A stretch of DNA of 64,000 bases from Inquilinus sp. Marseille-Q2685 (lineage in GTDB: Bacteria; Pseudomonadota; Alphaproteobacteria; DSM-16000; Inquilinaceae). The stretch is from contig NZ_CAKAKL010000001.1 in the NCBI RefSeq assembly GCF_916619195.1, positions 1,116,001-1,180,000 on the forward strand. Direction: 5' to 3'. The notes below the pieces were generated by a model that saw only the letters and a list, made by a program, of their open reading frames with translations, searched no databases and had not been told where the DNA came from. Made by a program: the position numbers and the translations under genes. Below, piece after piece: positions 17,548 through 27,526 of this stretch (position 1 is the stretch's first letter; every line of letters begins with the position of its first letter).

Positions 17548-17548
17548 G

Positions 17549-17585
17549 CCACGATGCAGGTCGTGGTTCCCTCGAAGAGACGAGG
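17549..17585 (+). promoter_or_regulatory. Tandem hairpins after the SAM-II aptamer
   Basis: Directly downstream of the aptamer are two small stems: CCACGA/TCGTGG (17549-17554 with 17561-17566) and CCTCG/CGAGG (17570-17574 with 17581-17585). The second stem includes the start of the AGGCAGGA sequence that would serve as ribosome site for the leader ORF at 17598. They have no U-run, so they look like elements acting on translation rather than an intrinsic terminator. Confidence 0.45.
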
Positions 17586-17597
17586 CAGGACACGACG

Positions 17598-17690
17598 ATG
17601 ACCAGGACGGCCCTTCACAGCCCTTTCGCGCACCGGACGCTTGCCACAGGGCGGGCGGCCGCGGCGCCGATGCGCTGTCGCCGCGCCTGA
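17598..17690 (+). CDS. Putative 30-residue leader ORF between SAM-II and metN
   Basis: ATG preceded at seven bases by AGGA, followed by 29 sense codons rich in Ala, Arg and Pro, then TGA. It is the only start with a good ribosome site close behind the riboswitch, while metN itself, 79 bases after this stop, has a poor one. It may be a regulatory leader peptide whose translation transmits the riboswitch signal, or chance. It has no recognisable domain. Confidence 0.35.
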   Translation: MTRTALHSPFAHRTLATGRAAAAPMRCRRA

Positions 17691-17769
17691 GCCGGGCTCC
17701 GGCCCCTTGCCGCCCTGCCCGCGGCGGCCATCTTCGTCCCCGCACCGATCCACTGATCCGGCACCACCC

Positions 17770-18828
<1,059 letters not shown>

Positions 18829-19486
18829 CGCCGCCTGGGCGACGCTGTACATGGTCGCGGTCTCGGCCGCGATCGGCACCCTCCTGGGCGGCCCGATCGG
18901 CATCTGGCTGGCGACCAGCGGCAAGGGCGAGCTGTTCGCGGCGCCGGCGGCCAACCGCATCGTCGGCCTGGTGGTCAACGCCACCCGCTCCACCCCCTTC
19001 ATCATCCTGGTGGTGGCGATCATCCCCTTCACCCGGCTGATCGCCGGCACCTCGATCGGCACCACCGCGGCGATCGTGCCGCTGACCATCGCCTGCGTGC
19101 CCTTCATCGCCCGGATCATCGAGGCGGCAGTGCGCGAGGTCGACCAGAGCCTGGTCGAGGCGGCCAAGGCGATGGGCGCCTCGCCGCTGCAGATCGTGCG
19201 CAAGGTGCTGGTGCCGGAGGCGATGCCCGCCATCGTGCTGGGCCTGACCCTGACCGTGGTCAGCCTGATCGGCTATTCCGCCATGGTCGGCGCGGTCGGA
19301 GGCGGGGGGCTGGGCGATCTCGGCATCCGCTACGGCTATCAGCGCTTCATGCCCGACATGATGGCGGCGGTGGTGATCGTGCTGATCCTGTTCGTGCAGG
19401 CGGTGCAGATGGCCGGCGACCGGCTGGCCCGCCGGGTCAACAAGCGGCAGCGCGCCGCCTGAACCGTTCCATCCGAGGGGGATACA

Positions 19487-20266
19487 ATGAGCCTGAAGAC
19501 GATTCTGGCCGCGGCGGCGTTCGCCCTGGCCGTGCAGCCGGCCGTGGCCGAGACCGTGAAGATCGGCGTCACGCCGGGGCCGCATGCCGAGATCCTGGAG
19601 CAGGTGAAGCCGATCGCCCATGAGAAGGGCCTGGACATCGAGATCGTCGAGTTCTCGGACTATGTCGTGCCCAATGCGGCGCTGGATTCCGGCGAGCTCG
19701 ACGCCAATTCCTTCCAGCACGAGCCGTATCTCGTGAACGAGATCGACAAGCGCGGCTACAAGATCAGCAAGGTGGCCAGCACCGTCACCTTCCCGATCGG
19801 CATCTATTCGAAGAAGATCAAGGCGATCGGCGAGCTGCGCGACGGCGCCGCCGTCGGCATCCCCAACGACCCGACCAATGGCGGCCGCGTCCTGCTGCTG
19901 CTGCAGTCCGCCGGCCTGATCAAGCTGGCCGACGGCGTCGGGCTGAAACCGAGCGTGGCCGACATCACCGAGAATCCCAAGAAGCTGGAGATCGTCGAGT
20001 TGGACGCGGCGCAGCTGCCGCGGTCGCTGGACGACACCGACATCTCGGCGATCAACACCAACTACGCGGTCGAGGCCGGTCTCGACCCGGCCAAGGACGC
20101 GATCCTGCGCGAGGCGGCCGACGGTCCCTATGTCAACATCATCGCGGTGCAGACCGCGCGCAAGGACGAGCCCTGGGTCAAGACCCTGGTCGAGAGCTAC
20201 CACACCGACGCGGTGAAGCAGTTCCTGGCCGAACGGTTCAAGGGCGCGGTCATCGCCAGCTGGTAA
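19487..20266 (+). CDS. metQ: Methionine-binding protein MetQ
   Basis: The 259-residue periplasmic substrate-binding protein of the NLPA/MetQ family. It starts with a signal peptide (LAAAAFALAVQPAVA then ETVKIG) that has no lipobox cysteine, so it is probably a soluble periplasmic protein rather than the lipoprotein form known from E. coli. Typical motifs are GVTPGPHAEI, NANSFQHEPYL-like DANSFQHEPYL, and AINTNYAVEAGLDP, which line the methionine pocket. GAGGGGG lies just upstream of the ATG. It ends the metNIQ operon, and a strong hairpin terminator follows 15 bases later. Confidence 0.95.
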   Translation: MSLKTILAAAAFALAVQPAVAETVKIGVTPGPHAEILEQVKPIAHEKGLDIEIVEFSDYVVPNAALDSGELDANSFQHEPYLVNEIDKRGYKISKVASTVTFPIGIYSKKIKAIGELRDGAAVGIPNDPTNGGRVLLLLQSAGLIKLADGVGLKPSVADITENPKKLEIVELDAAQLPRSLDDTDISAINTNYAVEAGLDPAKDAILREAADGPYVNIIAVQTARKDEPWVKTLVESYHTDAVKQFLAERFKGAVIASW

Positions 20267-20281
20267 GCGCGAAGAAGATCC

Positions 20282-20320
20282 GACAAAGGGCGCGCGGCCA
20301 CGGGTCGCGCGCCCTTTGTC
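20282..20320. terminator. Terminator hairpin between metQ and the DoxX gene
   Basis: A perfect 15-base-pair stem, GACAAAGGGCGCGCG pairing with its complement at 20306-20320, encloses a nine-base loop. It lies between two converging genes and can serve both strands. There is a short T-containing stretch on either side (CTTTGTCTTGG on plus) but no long U-run. Confidence 0.85.
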
Positions 20321-20328
20321 TTGGCCGG

Positions 20329-20772
20329 TCAGCCCTCGCCCGGGCCGCTGTCGAGGGAGTGGCGGCCGCCGCCGGTGCCGGCGATGAACAGCAGCCCGCC
20401 GAGCACGGCGAGGTTGCTCATGAAGATCGCGAAGTCGAGCTCGAACCGGTCCGGCGGCGCATCCCAGAAGCCGTGGAAGAGCACGGTGGCGACGATGGTG
20501 AAGCCGGCCAGGGCCAGGGCTGCGAGCCGGGTGTGCCAGCCAAGCAGCAGGAGGGCGCCGGCGACGATCTGCAGCGCCGCGGCGGCGGCGAGCAGCAGCT
20601 CGGGCTCCGGCAGGCCGCGGCTCTGCACCATCGCCACCATCGAGTCCCATTCCGGGACCTTGGAGATGCCGGCGGCAAAGAACACCAGCGCCAGGCAGAG
20701 GCGCCCGGCGAGCTGGACGAGGTCGAGCCCTGAATTCCGCTCGGTGTTGCGTATGACCATGGTTGAGGACAT
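20329..20772 (-). CDS. DoxX family membrane protein
   Basis: A 147-residue inner-membrane protein of the DoxX family with four helices. It shows the typical opening LAGRLCLALVFFAAGISKVPEW, then QIVAGALLLLGWHTRLAALAL and ATVLFHGFWD. DoxX-like proteins are small quinone-linked or redox-related membrane subunits, and most are uncharacterised. A second in-frame ATG at codon five is an alternative start. It is the gene downstream of a LuxR-family regulator on the same strand, so the regulator may control it. It converges on metQ. Confidence 0.85.
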   Translation of the reverse strand: MSSTMVIRNTERNSGLDLVQLAGRLCLALVFFAAGISKVPEWDSMVAMVQSRGLPEPELLLAAAAALQIVAGALLLLGWHTRLAALALAGFTIVATVLFHGFWDAPPDRFELDFAIFMSNLAVLGGLLFIAGTGGGRHSLDSGPGEG

Positions 20773-20817
20773 GAAACGGTTCGCTTGTGCTGTCGTTATG
20801 CCCCCAAGGTAACCGCA

Positions 20818-21975
20818 TCATTGTGGCCGCGCCGTGTCCGCCGTCACAGCTGCGGCGCGGCGCGCCAGCCGGCTCTCGCGGGCGAGATCGCCCAGCAGCC
20901 GGATCAGCGTCCCCTGACGCCGGGTGCCGGTCTTGTCGAAGACCGACCGCAGCTGGGTGCGCAGCGTCTCGCGGCTGAGATCCAGCCGCTCCGCGATCTC
21001 GGACAGCGACAGGCCCTCATGCAGCGCCGCCGCCAGCCGTACCTCGGCCCGGCTGAGGCCGAACAGCGCCGGCAGCACCTGGCCGAAATCGTCCCGGCTG
21101 GCCCCGAGCTGGGTCAGGAACAGCGCCGCCACGGCCTGCGGCGCGGCGACGGCGGCGGGACGCCGATCCGGCAGACGGCAGCCGCTGGCGATCAGCGGCG
21201 TCGCCCCGACGGTGCCGGACAGCAGCTTGAAGGAACCGCCGCCGGGCCGCGGGTCCAGCGTCGCCGCGATCAACCCGCGCAGGGCCGCCGCCTCGGCCGG
21301 GTCGGCGGAGTCGAGCCGGTTGCCCCGCAGCTGCAACCGGCCGCTCTCGAACAGCCGGTCCGCCATGGCGTTGACATGCACCACCCGGCCATTGGCGGCC
21401 AGCAGGACCACGGCCCGGTCGAGCCGGTCGAGCACGTCCTCGGCGAGCCGGGCCCGGGCCGCGAGCCCGTCCAGCCGCTGGACCAGCGCCAGCGAGCGGC
21501 GGATATGCGGCACCAGCAGGCCGAAGCGGCGCCCCTCCTCCGGCGTGAACGGCCCGGCGCGGCGGGGCCGGCGCACGCTCATCCCGGCGACGCCGTCGAA
21601 GGCGGGGTCGATGGCGCCCATCGCCCAGCGGCAGCCGTTCTCGTCCAGGAACGCGCCGAAATCCTGGCGGTCGAACCAGGCCGGGTCGACCACCTCGTGG
21701 CAGAGATGGACGGTCGGCGGCAAGCGGCGCCAGGCCGGCAGGCGCGGATCCTCCAGCGCATAGTCCCGGAGATAGCGGGCATGGGCGGCCGCGTCGTAGC
21801 CGACGGCGACGTTGAAGAAGGGGACGGCCGCGGTGGATTCCAGCACCAGGATCTGGGCCACGTCGCCGCCGGTCCAGCGGCAGATGTCGGTGAGGACATG
21901 CCGCCAGGCCGCGTGATCGGTCCCGGCATCATAGATGCGGCCGATCAGATCGTTGAGCTGCTCGAGAGTGTCCAT
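20818..21975 (-). CDS. LuxR-family transcriptional regulator
   Basis: 385 residues. The C-terminal 65 residues are a LuxR/GerE helix-turn-helix (FGLSRAEVRLAAALHEGLSLSEIAERLDLSRETLRTQL), with the usual DNA-contact helix. The N-terminal two thirds look like a PAS-like sensory region of the type seen in orphan LuxR regulators of alphaproteobacteria (AVVLLAANGRVVHVNAMADRLF); there is no autoinducer-binding domain or response-regulator aspartate. It is probably soluble. It lies upstream of the DoxX gene with a 45-base gap and 81 bases after the hydrolase gene, all on the minus strand. The signal is unknown. Confidence 0.88.
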   Translation of the reverse strand: MDTLEQLNDLIGRIYDAGTDHAAWRHVLTDICRWTGGDVAQILVLESTAAVPFFNVAVGYDAAAHARYLRDYALEDPRLPAWRRLPPTVHLCHEVVDPAWFDRQDFGAFLDENGCRWAMGAIDPAFDGVAGMSVRRPRRAGPFTPEEGRRFGLLVPHIRRSLALVQRLDGLAARARLAEDVLDRLDRAVVLLAANGRVVHVNAMADRLFESGRLQLRGNRLDSADPAEAAALRGLIAATLDPRPGGGSFKLLSGTVGATPLIASGCRLPDRRPAAVAAPQAVAALFLTQLGASRDDFGQVLPALFGLSRAEVRLAAALHEGLSLSEIAERLDLSRETLRTQLRSVFDKTGTRRQGTLIRLLGDLARESRLARRAAAVTADTARPQ

Positions 21976-22056
21976 GCGGCCTCCGCCGCGTTCCGACTGC
22001 CGTCCGACTCAAGCCCGTCCGGCCGGTCGCGGCAAGCGCCGCCTGCCGCGACAGAA

Positions 22057-22893
22057 TCACCCGCCCGCCGAGATCCCTTCGATCCGGCGATTGACCTCGG
22101 CCGCCGCCTCGATCGGCAGCATGTGGCCCTGGCCGGGGAGCAGATGCACCGCCACCGCGGGCGGCAGGCCGCGGGCCTGGCGCGCCGGCAGGATGGCGTC
22201 GTCGGTGCCCCACAGCACCTGCGCCGGCACCGCCAGCTCCGCCAGCCGGTCGCGCAGCACCAGGCGCTGGCGGCCCGGGGCGAAGCACTGGTCGGCCAGG
22301 CGGCGCAGCGTCTCGCGCACGCCGGGGCCGCGCAGGGCCGTCAGCACCAGCTCGCCCAGCGCCGGGGTGACCAGCCGGGGATCGGCATAGAGCGGCCGCA
22401 GCGCCGCCGCCAGCGCCGCCGGATCGTCGGCGCCGAGCAGCCGGTCGATGAAGCCGGTGTCGGCCTCCTCACCCAGCCCGCCGGGGGCGACCAGGGTCAG
22501 CGAAGCGGCGCGGCCCGGCCGGGACAGCGCCGCCTGCAGCACCACCGCCCCGCCCAGGGAATGGCCGACCAGATGGGCGCGGCCGATGCCGACGGCGTCG
22601 AGGAAGGCCAGCAGCGCCTCGGCCAGGCCGGGCACGCCGCCCGCGCCGAGATCCTTCGACGAGCCGCCATGGCCCGGCAGGTCGAGCGCATAGACCGTGC
22701 GCCGGGCCGAAAGCGGCACCTGGTTGGCGGCCCAGGTCAACAGCTCGCCGGCGAAGCCGTGCACCATGACGATCGGGGCGCCGCCGCCCGCGCCCATGCG
22801 GCGATAGCGGATCGGGCGGCCGTCGGCCAGCACCGCCAGCTGGGTGCGGACGCCGCCGGCCGTCGCCGGATGCGGAGGACCCGAGAGGCTCAT
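22057..22893 (-). CDS. Alpha/beta hydrolase
   Basis: A 278-residue alpha/beta hydrolase. The oxyanion segment is VMVHGFAGELLTW, the nucleophile elbow is VGHSLGG (Ser at about residue 116), the acid is in LWGTDDAIL and the histidine is in LLPGQGHMLP, completing the triad. The sequence style is that of esterases or the hydrolase/acyltransferase group close to acetoin-dehydrogenase E2-type hydrolases. The start overlaps the stop of the upstream dehydrogenase gene by four bases, so they are a coupled pair, perhaps degrading one compound. The substrate is unknown. Confidence 0.9.
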   Translation of the reverse strand: MSLSGPPHPATAGGVRTQLAVLADGRPIRYRRMGAGGGAPIVMVHGFAGELLTWAANQVPLSARRTVYALDLPGHGGSSKDLGAGGVPGLAEALLAFLDAVGIGRAHLVGHSLGGAVVLQAALSRPGRAASLTLVAPGGLGEEADTGFIDRLLGADDPAALAAALRPLYADPRLVTPALGELVLTALRGPGVRETLRRLADQCFAPGRQRLVLRDRLAELAVPAQVLWGTDDAILPARQARGLPPAVAVHLLPGQGHMLPIEAAAEVNRRIEGISAGG

Positions 22894-23777
22894 TCCTCGA
22901 TGCCGGCGAGGCGGAACTGCAGCTTGTGCACGGCATTGGCCTGCAGCTCGCCATAGCCGGCCACCAGCGCGGCGCGGTACAGCTCCGCCGTCAGGGCGGT
23001 GCCCGGCATCGGCACGCCGCTGGCGCGGCCGAGATCGAGCATCAGCCCGATGTCCTTGGCCATGTTCTTGAGGTGGAAGGCCGGCGAGAAGTCGTTGGCC
23101 AGGGTCTTGCGTGCGGCGCCCCGGATGACGCCGGAGGAGCCGCCGAACCGGTCCAGCACCTCGATGATCCCCTCCGCCGCCAGCCCGTTCTTGCGGGCCA
23201 GCGCCAGGCCTTCGCCGAGCGCCGCGGTCTGGGCCGCCGACAGCAGGTTGCCGATCAGCTTCATCACCGCGCCGGCGCCGTTGGGGCCGAGATGGTGCAC
23301 GCCGCCGGACACCGCCTCGAGAATCGGGCGCACCGCCTGCAGCACCGCGGCGTCGCCGCCGACGATGAAGCCGATGCTGCCGTCCCAGGCCTGGTCCTTG
23401 CTGCCGTAGACCGGGGCGTCGAGATAGGCGTGTCCGGCCTGCGACGCCGCCTCCGCCAGGTTGCGCGACACCGCCGGATCGGTGGTGGTGCTGTCGACGA
23501 CCACCGCGCCCTTCGCGGCATGGACGAAGACGCCGTCGGGGCCGAGCAGCACGGCGCGCTGGGCATCGGGGCCGGTGACGCAGAGCATGACCCGGTCACG
23601 GCCGGCGGCGGCCTCCGCCACCGACGCGGCGCGGGCGAAGCCGGGATGGGCGGTGATCTCCTCCGGCAGCTCCACGGCGCTGCGGTTCCAGGCCTGCACG
23701 CGGTGCCCCGCCTTCAGCAGGTTGCGCACCATGCCCCGGCCCATCAGGCCGAGACCGATATAGGCGATGTCGGCCAT
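22890..23777 (-). CDS. NAD-dependent beta-hydroxyacid dehydrogenase (3-HIBDH family)
   Basis: A 295-residue dehydrogenase of the 6PGDH/3-hydroxyisobutyrate superfamily. The Rossmann motif is IAYIGLGLMGRGM, the substrate-binding segment is DAPVYGSKDQA, and the catalytic lysine is Lys173 in GAGAVMKLIGN. Members oxidise 3-hydroxyisobutyrate, tartronate semialdehyde and related acids; the segment DAPVYG replaces the usual DAPVSGG, so the exact substrate is open. The ATG at 23777 is chosen at the start of the fold; the frame is open for 13 more codons. It forms a coupled pair with the downstream hydrolase gene. Confidence 0.9.
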   Translation of the reverse strand: MADIAYIGLGLMGRGMVRNLLKAGHRVQAWNRSAVELPEEITAHPGFARAASVAEAAAGRDRVMLCVTGPDAQRAVLLGPDGVFVHAAKGAVVVDSTTTDPAVSRNLAEAASQAGHAYLDAPVYGSKDQAWDGSIGFIVGGDAAVLQAVRPILEAVSGGVHHLGPNGAGAVMKLIGNLLSAAQTAALGEGLALARKNGLAAEGIIEVLDRFGGSSGVIRGAARKTLANDFSPAFHLKNMAKDIGLMLDLGRASGVPMPGTALTAELYRAALVAGYGELQANAVHKLQFRLAGIEE

Positions 23778-23932
23778 GCTCCTGCCCTCTCCGTCACCAT
23801 GCGGCGGGACCGCCACGGCCCCGCCCCGGATTACATCCTACGAAACGCCGGGCCGGATGCCAGCCCGCAGGGGGATGATTGGAGGTCGGGCAAGCCATTC
23901 ACGCGCGGACGCGCGCAGGCCCCTCCCCCTTC

Positions 23933-23955
23933 CCCCCTCCCGCAAGGGGAGGGGG
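23933..23955. terminator. C/G-tract hairpin downstream of the 24115-24795 gene
   Basis: A nine-base-pair stem CCCCCTCCC/GGGAGGGGG with the loop GCAAG. It sits in the 337-base gap between 23778 and 24114, which otherwise holds only the family B repeat. No U-run follows, so its action as a terminator is uncertain. Confidence 0.4.
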
Positions 23956-24004
23956 AGAGTGGAAGGCCGGGCAGGCCGGTGACGCGCTCGCAATGGGCAG
24001 TGCC

Positions 24005-24088
24005 GTCATCGCGAGCGCAGCGAAGCGATTCAGGGCCGTTTGGCGTGGCCCCTGGATGGCTTCGTCGGCTTCGCCTCCTCGCCATGAC
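24005..24088. repeat. Intergenic palindromic repeat, family B, copy 1
   Basis: The outer arms are GTCAT/ATGAC, with GCGAGCGCAGCGAAGCGATTCAGG on the left and CCTGGATGGCTTCG...CCTCCTCGCC on the right. The left and right halves are imperfectly complementary with additional internal stems. The same scheme occurs at 29416-29501 and 33549-33651. Distinct from family A in core wording (AGCGAAGC versus GGTCAAGC). Confidence 0.8.
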
Positions 24089-24114
24089 GGTGCAGGGATG
24101 CGCGACCCGGGCGC

Positions 24115-24795
24115 TCAGCTGCTGTCCGGCTTGGACGGCTCCGGCACGGGCCGGCCGGCGTCGGACGCGTCCGATGCCTCAGGCCAATCCTCTACGGTCT
24201 CGCGCTCAGCAGTCTCGGGCTCCGCCGGGGCCGGCGGCGTGGCGGCCGGCGGATCGAGGATCTCGTCCCAGCTGCGCGGCAGCCGGATCGGGTCCGGCGG
24301 GTGGCCGATCCTGCGGCACACCGCCTGCACGAACTCCGCCGCCGACAGCGTGTCCAGCTGCGCGTCCAGGATCTCGTCCTCGACCAGCCGCTCCCACGCC
24401 AGCGACCGCATGCACTCGGCGTCCAGCCCCGCCTCGGGCCGCGCCGCCGCCGCGGCCACCATCCCGGCCGCGCGCTCCCGCCGCTCCCGCCGGCGCTGCT
24501 CCTCCCCCGACGCCGTGCGCTCCTGCCGCCGCTCCATGAAGCCGGTGCGGATCCGCTCGGTCAGGGCGATCGTCAGACGCAGCGAGCGCGTCAGCCGCGC
24601 CTGGATCGGCCCGAAATCCGTCGACGCCTCCGGGTCCGGATGCGCCCGCTCCTGCTGCCGCTCGGTCATCCGCTTGCAGCGCATGTCGATCTCGGCCGCG
24701 TCGCGCAGCAGGCGCAGCGCCCAGCCCGTCCAGTTCATGTCGGGATCGGTCGGCCGGTCCGGTTCGGAATGCGCCTCGTCCATGGAACGTATCAT
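24115..24795 (-). CDS. Hypothetical protein, Arg/Glu-rich helical
   Basis: A protein of about 226 residues with no signal peptide or membrane segment. The middle (about 60-130) is a charged, helix-forming stretch with many Arg, Glu and Gln. The C-terminal 50 residues are Pro/Ala/Glu-rich and probably disordered (PPAATPPAPAEPETAE). A conserved-looking segment QAVCRRIGHPPDPIRLPRSWD precedes the tail. I do not recognise the family. The start is unclear: ATGs at 24795 and 24783 both lack a good ribosome site, and the frame is open to 24879. High GC at third codon positions supports coding. Confidence 0.6.
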   Translation of the reverse strand: MIRSMDEAHSEPDRPTDPDMNWTGWALRLLRDAAEIDMRCKRMTERQQERAHPDPEASTDFGPIQARLTRSLRLTIALTERIRTGFMERRQERTASGEEQRRRERRERAAGMVAAAAARPEAGLDAECMRSLAWERLVEDEILDAQLDTLSAAEFVQAVCRRIGHPPDPIRLPRSWDEILDPPAATPPAPAEPETAERETVEDWPEASDASDAGRPVPEPSKPDSS

Positions 24796-24977
24796 GAACA
24801 GAAGTCGCGGATGCACGCAATGAACATTGTGTGCCCTGCCGCGGCCGGCCGTGACAGCGTCCGCCGGCCGGAGACGCATACGAGCCGGGCCGAGCTGGCC
24901 CGGCTGGCGGCGCAGCGCCGGACCGCGAGCCGGTCGGGGAGGCTGCGCCGGCGACGTAGGTCGGGCGAAGGCCGTCC

Positions 24978-26129
24978 CTACCAGTTCGTCACCGATCCGT
25001 CCTTGCGCTTCAGATGCGGCGCTTCCCAGAACTTGAAGCTCTGCTTCCTGATCGCTTCCTCGTTCACCTCGACGCCGAGGCCGGGCGCGTTCGTGACCGG
25101 ATAATGCGCGTTCTCGATCCGCGGCTGGACCGGGAACAGCTCGGCATCATCGAAGCCGAGCTGCTCGGCCGTCGAGGTCCGGGTCTCGAGCCAGGAGAAG
25201 TTCGGCACCGCCGCGGCGAAATGCACCGTCGCCGCCGTGCAGATCGGACCGAGCGGGTTGTGCGGCATCATGTCGACGTAATGCGCCTCGCTCCACCCCG
25301 CGACCTTCATCGCCTCGGTGAATCCTCCGACATTGCAGATGTCGATGCGGTTGAACTGGTGGATGTCGCGCTCGATGTAGGGCAGGAACTGCCATTTCGA
25401 GGCGAACTCCTCGCCGATCGCGAAGGGCACGTCGACCATCCGCCGCAACGCCTCATAGGCCTCCGGCGTCTCGTCGCGGATCGGCTCCTCCAGGAAATCG
25501 AGCGTGCCGGAGGGCATCTTCTGGCAGAAGCTCGCCGCCTCCGCCACCGACAGGCGGTGATGCAGGTCGATGCCGAGCACGACGTCGCCGCCCAGCGCCT
25601 CGCGCGCCCGGACGCACCATTTCGCTGTGGTGGCGATGTGCTCGCGCGGCTCGTAGATCTCGCCGTCCCGGTGGCCGGAGGGCGACAGGCGCATCGCGGT
25701 CCAGCCGGCCGCGATCAGCGCCCGCGCCTGCTCGATCATCTCCTCGCCCGGCGGCGCGGAGGTGGTGGCGAAGGTCGGGATCCGGTCCCGCTGCTTGCCG
25801 CCCAGCAGCTGGTAGACCGGCACCCCGAGCGCCTTGCCGAGGATGTCGTAAAGGGCGATGTCGATCGCCGAGATCGCCGCCTGCAGCACGCGGCCGCCCT
25901 CGAAATACTGGCTGCGATACATCTCCTGCCACAGGGCGCCGATCCGGAACGGATCGCGGCCGACCAGGAACTCGCGGTAATGGTCGATCGCGCCGACCAC
26001 GGCCTTCTCGCGACCGGAGAGGCCGCTTTCGCCCCACCCGAACAGGCCTTCGTCGGTCTCGACCTTGACGATCAGCTGGTTGCGCGTGCCGACCCAGACC
26101 GGATAGGCGCGGATGGCTGAGATCTTCAT
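24978..26129 (-). CDS. Enolase-superfamily dehydratase, galactonate dehydratase-like
   Basis: A 383-residue member of the mandelate racemase/enolase superfamily. Metal ligands are visible in order: Asp188 (GIDLHH), Glu214 (FLEEP) and Glu240 (IGEEF). His190 two residues after the first ligand and His290 in MPHNPLGPI match the acid/base pair of D-galactonate dehydratase (DgoD). The expected reaction is dehydration of an aldonate to a 2-keto-3-deoxy sugar acid. The isomer used is not certain. The start at 26129 lies six bases after the ManD stop; the frame continues upstream only inside that gene. Last gene of the sugar-acid operon. Confidence 0.87.
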   Translation of the reverse strand: MKISAIRAYPVWVGTRNQLIVKVETDEGLFGWGESGLSGREKAVVGAIDHYREFLVGRDPFRIGALWQEMYRSQYFEGGRVLQAAISAIDIALYDILGKALGVPVYQLLGGKQRDRIPTFATTSAPPGEEMIEQARALIAAGWTAMRLSPSGHRDGEIYEPREHIATTAKWCVRAREALGGDVVLGIDLHHRLSVAEAASFCQKMPSGTLDFLEEPIRDETPEAYEALRRMVDVPFAIGEEFASKWQFLPYIERDIHQFNRIDICNVGGFTEAMKVAGWSEAHYVDMMPHNPLGPICTAATVHFAAAVPNFSWLETRTSTAEQLGFDDAELFPVQPRIENAHYPVTNAPGLGVEVNEEAIRKQSFKFWEAPHLKRKDGSVTNW

Positions 26130-26134
26130 ACCGG

Positions 26135-27346
26135 TCACCAGTGCCACAGAGTGCCGTCCTCCAGCCGGTTCACCGGCAGGTAGGCGCGCTGATAGGGGTG
26201 CTTGGCGGCGAGATCCTCGTCGATGTCGACGCCGTGGCCCGGCGCCTCGCCCGGATGGATATAGCCGCCCTCCTGCGTCCAGGAATGCGGGAAGACCTCG
26301 TGCATCAGCGGCGTGTAGCCGGAGAATTCCTGGATGCCGAAATTCGGCACCCAGAGGTCGATATGGGCGTTGACGCCCATCGCCACCGGCGACACGTCCA
26401 TCGGCCCGTGGCAAGCGGTGCGGATGTGGTAGACCGAGGCGAAGTCGAAGATGCGCCGCAGCCCGGTCACGCCGCCGGCATGGACCGAGGTGACGCGGAT
26501 GTAGTCGATGAGCTGCTCCTCCATCAGCAGCCGCGCATCCCAGATCGTGTTGAACACCTCGCCCAGCGCGATCGGCGTCGTCGTGTGCTGGCGGATCAGG
26601 CGATAGCCCTCCTGCAGCTCGGCCGGCACCGGGTCCTCCAGCCAGAACAGCCGGAACGGCTCGAGGTCCTTGCCCAGGCGCGCCGCCTCGATCGGCGTCA
26701 GGCGATGATGCGTATCGTGCAGCAGGTGCAGGTCGTCGCCATAGACGTCCCGCAACCGCGCGAACAGCTTCGGGATGTGGTTCATGTATTTCGCGGTCGA
26801 CCACACCTCCTCATGCGGCAAAGCCTCGACCATGCCGCCGGTGCCCTGCTTCGACCCCTTGCCGGTGCCGTAGATCGCCGGCAGGCCGGGGATGCCGACC
26901 TGGCAGCGGATCGCGACATGGCCCTCGTCGCGCTTCCGGCCGACGGCGTCGACGGCCTCCTCGATCGTCATGCCCTGGGCGTGCGAGTAGATCATCGCCT
27001 TCTGCCGCGAGGCGCCGCCGAGCAGCTGGTACAGCGGCATGTTCGCCGCCTTGGCCTTGATGTCCCACAGCGCCATGTCGACGGCCGAGATCGCGGCCAT
27101 GGTGATCGGCCCGCGCCGCCAATAGGCGCCCTTGTAGAGATACTGCCAGATGTCCTCGATCTGCGCCGGGTCGCGGCCGATCAGCAGCGGCGCGACATGG
27201 TCCTGCAGATAGCTGACGACCGCGAGCTCGCGCCCGTTCACCGTGCCGTCGCCGATGCCGTACAGGCCCTGGTCGGTGACGATCTTCAGGGTGACGAAGT
27301 TCCGCCCCGGCGAGCAGACGATGACCTTGACGTCCTGGATCTTCAT
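26135..27346 (-). CDS. manD: D-mannonate dehydratase, enolase-superfamily ManD type
   Basis: Converts D-mannonate (or a related aldonate such as D-gluconate) to 2-keto-3-deoxygluconate. The 403-residue protein follows the ManD pattern throughout: CPGRNFVTL-like [11 protein letters not shown] near the start, YWRRGP, Arg147 and Tyr159 at the catalytic positions, metal ligands Asp211, Glu237 and Glu263, His213 in HDTHHR, and the end PGHGVDIDE...[11 protein letters not shown]. Not all ManD-fold proteins are efficient mannonate dehydratases, so the substrate should be treated as probable. It is the second mannonate-dehydratase family protein in this operon. A family A palindrome separates it from the dehydrogenase gene upstream. 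Confidence 0.88.
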   Translation of the reverse strand: MKIQDVKVIVCSPGRNFVTLKIVTDQGLYGIGDGTVNGRELAVVSYLQDHVAPLLIGRDPAQIEDIWQYLYKGAYWRRGPITMAAISAVDMALWDIKAKAANMPLYQLLGGASRQKAMIYSHAQGMTIEEAVDAVGRKRDEGHVAIRCQVGIPGLPAIYGTGKGSKQGTGGMVEALPHEEVWSTAKYMNHIPKLFARLRDVYGDDLHLLHDTHHRLTPIEAARLGKDLEPFRLFWLEDPVPAELQEGYRLIRQHTTTPIALGEVFNTIWDARLLMEEQLIDYIRVTSVHAGGVTGLRRIFDFASVYHIRTACHGPMDVSPVAMGVNAHIDLWVPNFGIQEFSGYTPLMHEVFPHSWTQEGGYIHPGEAPGHGVDIDEDLAAKHPYQRAYLPVNRLEDGTLWHW

Positions 27347-27408
27347 GAAATCACCTCAAGTGGGATCGCTGTTCGGCGACCAACAAAGCCCTGTCATCTG
27401 TTTCCGAC

Positions 27409-27498
27409 TGTCATCCTCGGGCTTGACCCGAGGATCCAGGGGCGGCCAGAGCGGCTCTTGGTGGCCCCTGGATTGCCGGGTCAAGCCCGGCAATGACA
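27409..27498. repeat. Intergenic palindromic repeat, family A, copy 2
   Basis: Ends TGTCAT/ATGACA; internal hairpins CCTCGGGCTTGACCCGAGG and TTGCCGGGTCAAGCCCGGCAA; CCAGGGG and CCCCTGG also pair in the middle. It occupies most of the gap between the ManD gene and the short-chain dehydrogenase gene, inside the operon. Confidence 0.9.
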
Positions 27499-27526
27499 AT
27501 CAGGGTGAAATGGTTGGCACCCGTCC

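Noticed and set aside
20785-22956. A 723-codon plus-strand frame
   Set aside because: It is antisense to the LuxR regulator and hydrolase genes and shows no recognisable motif.
26130-26804. 225-codon N-terminal extension of the galactonate dehydratase-like protein
   Set aside because: It overlaps manD in another frame and has no homology; the enolase fold starts at the ATG at 26129.
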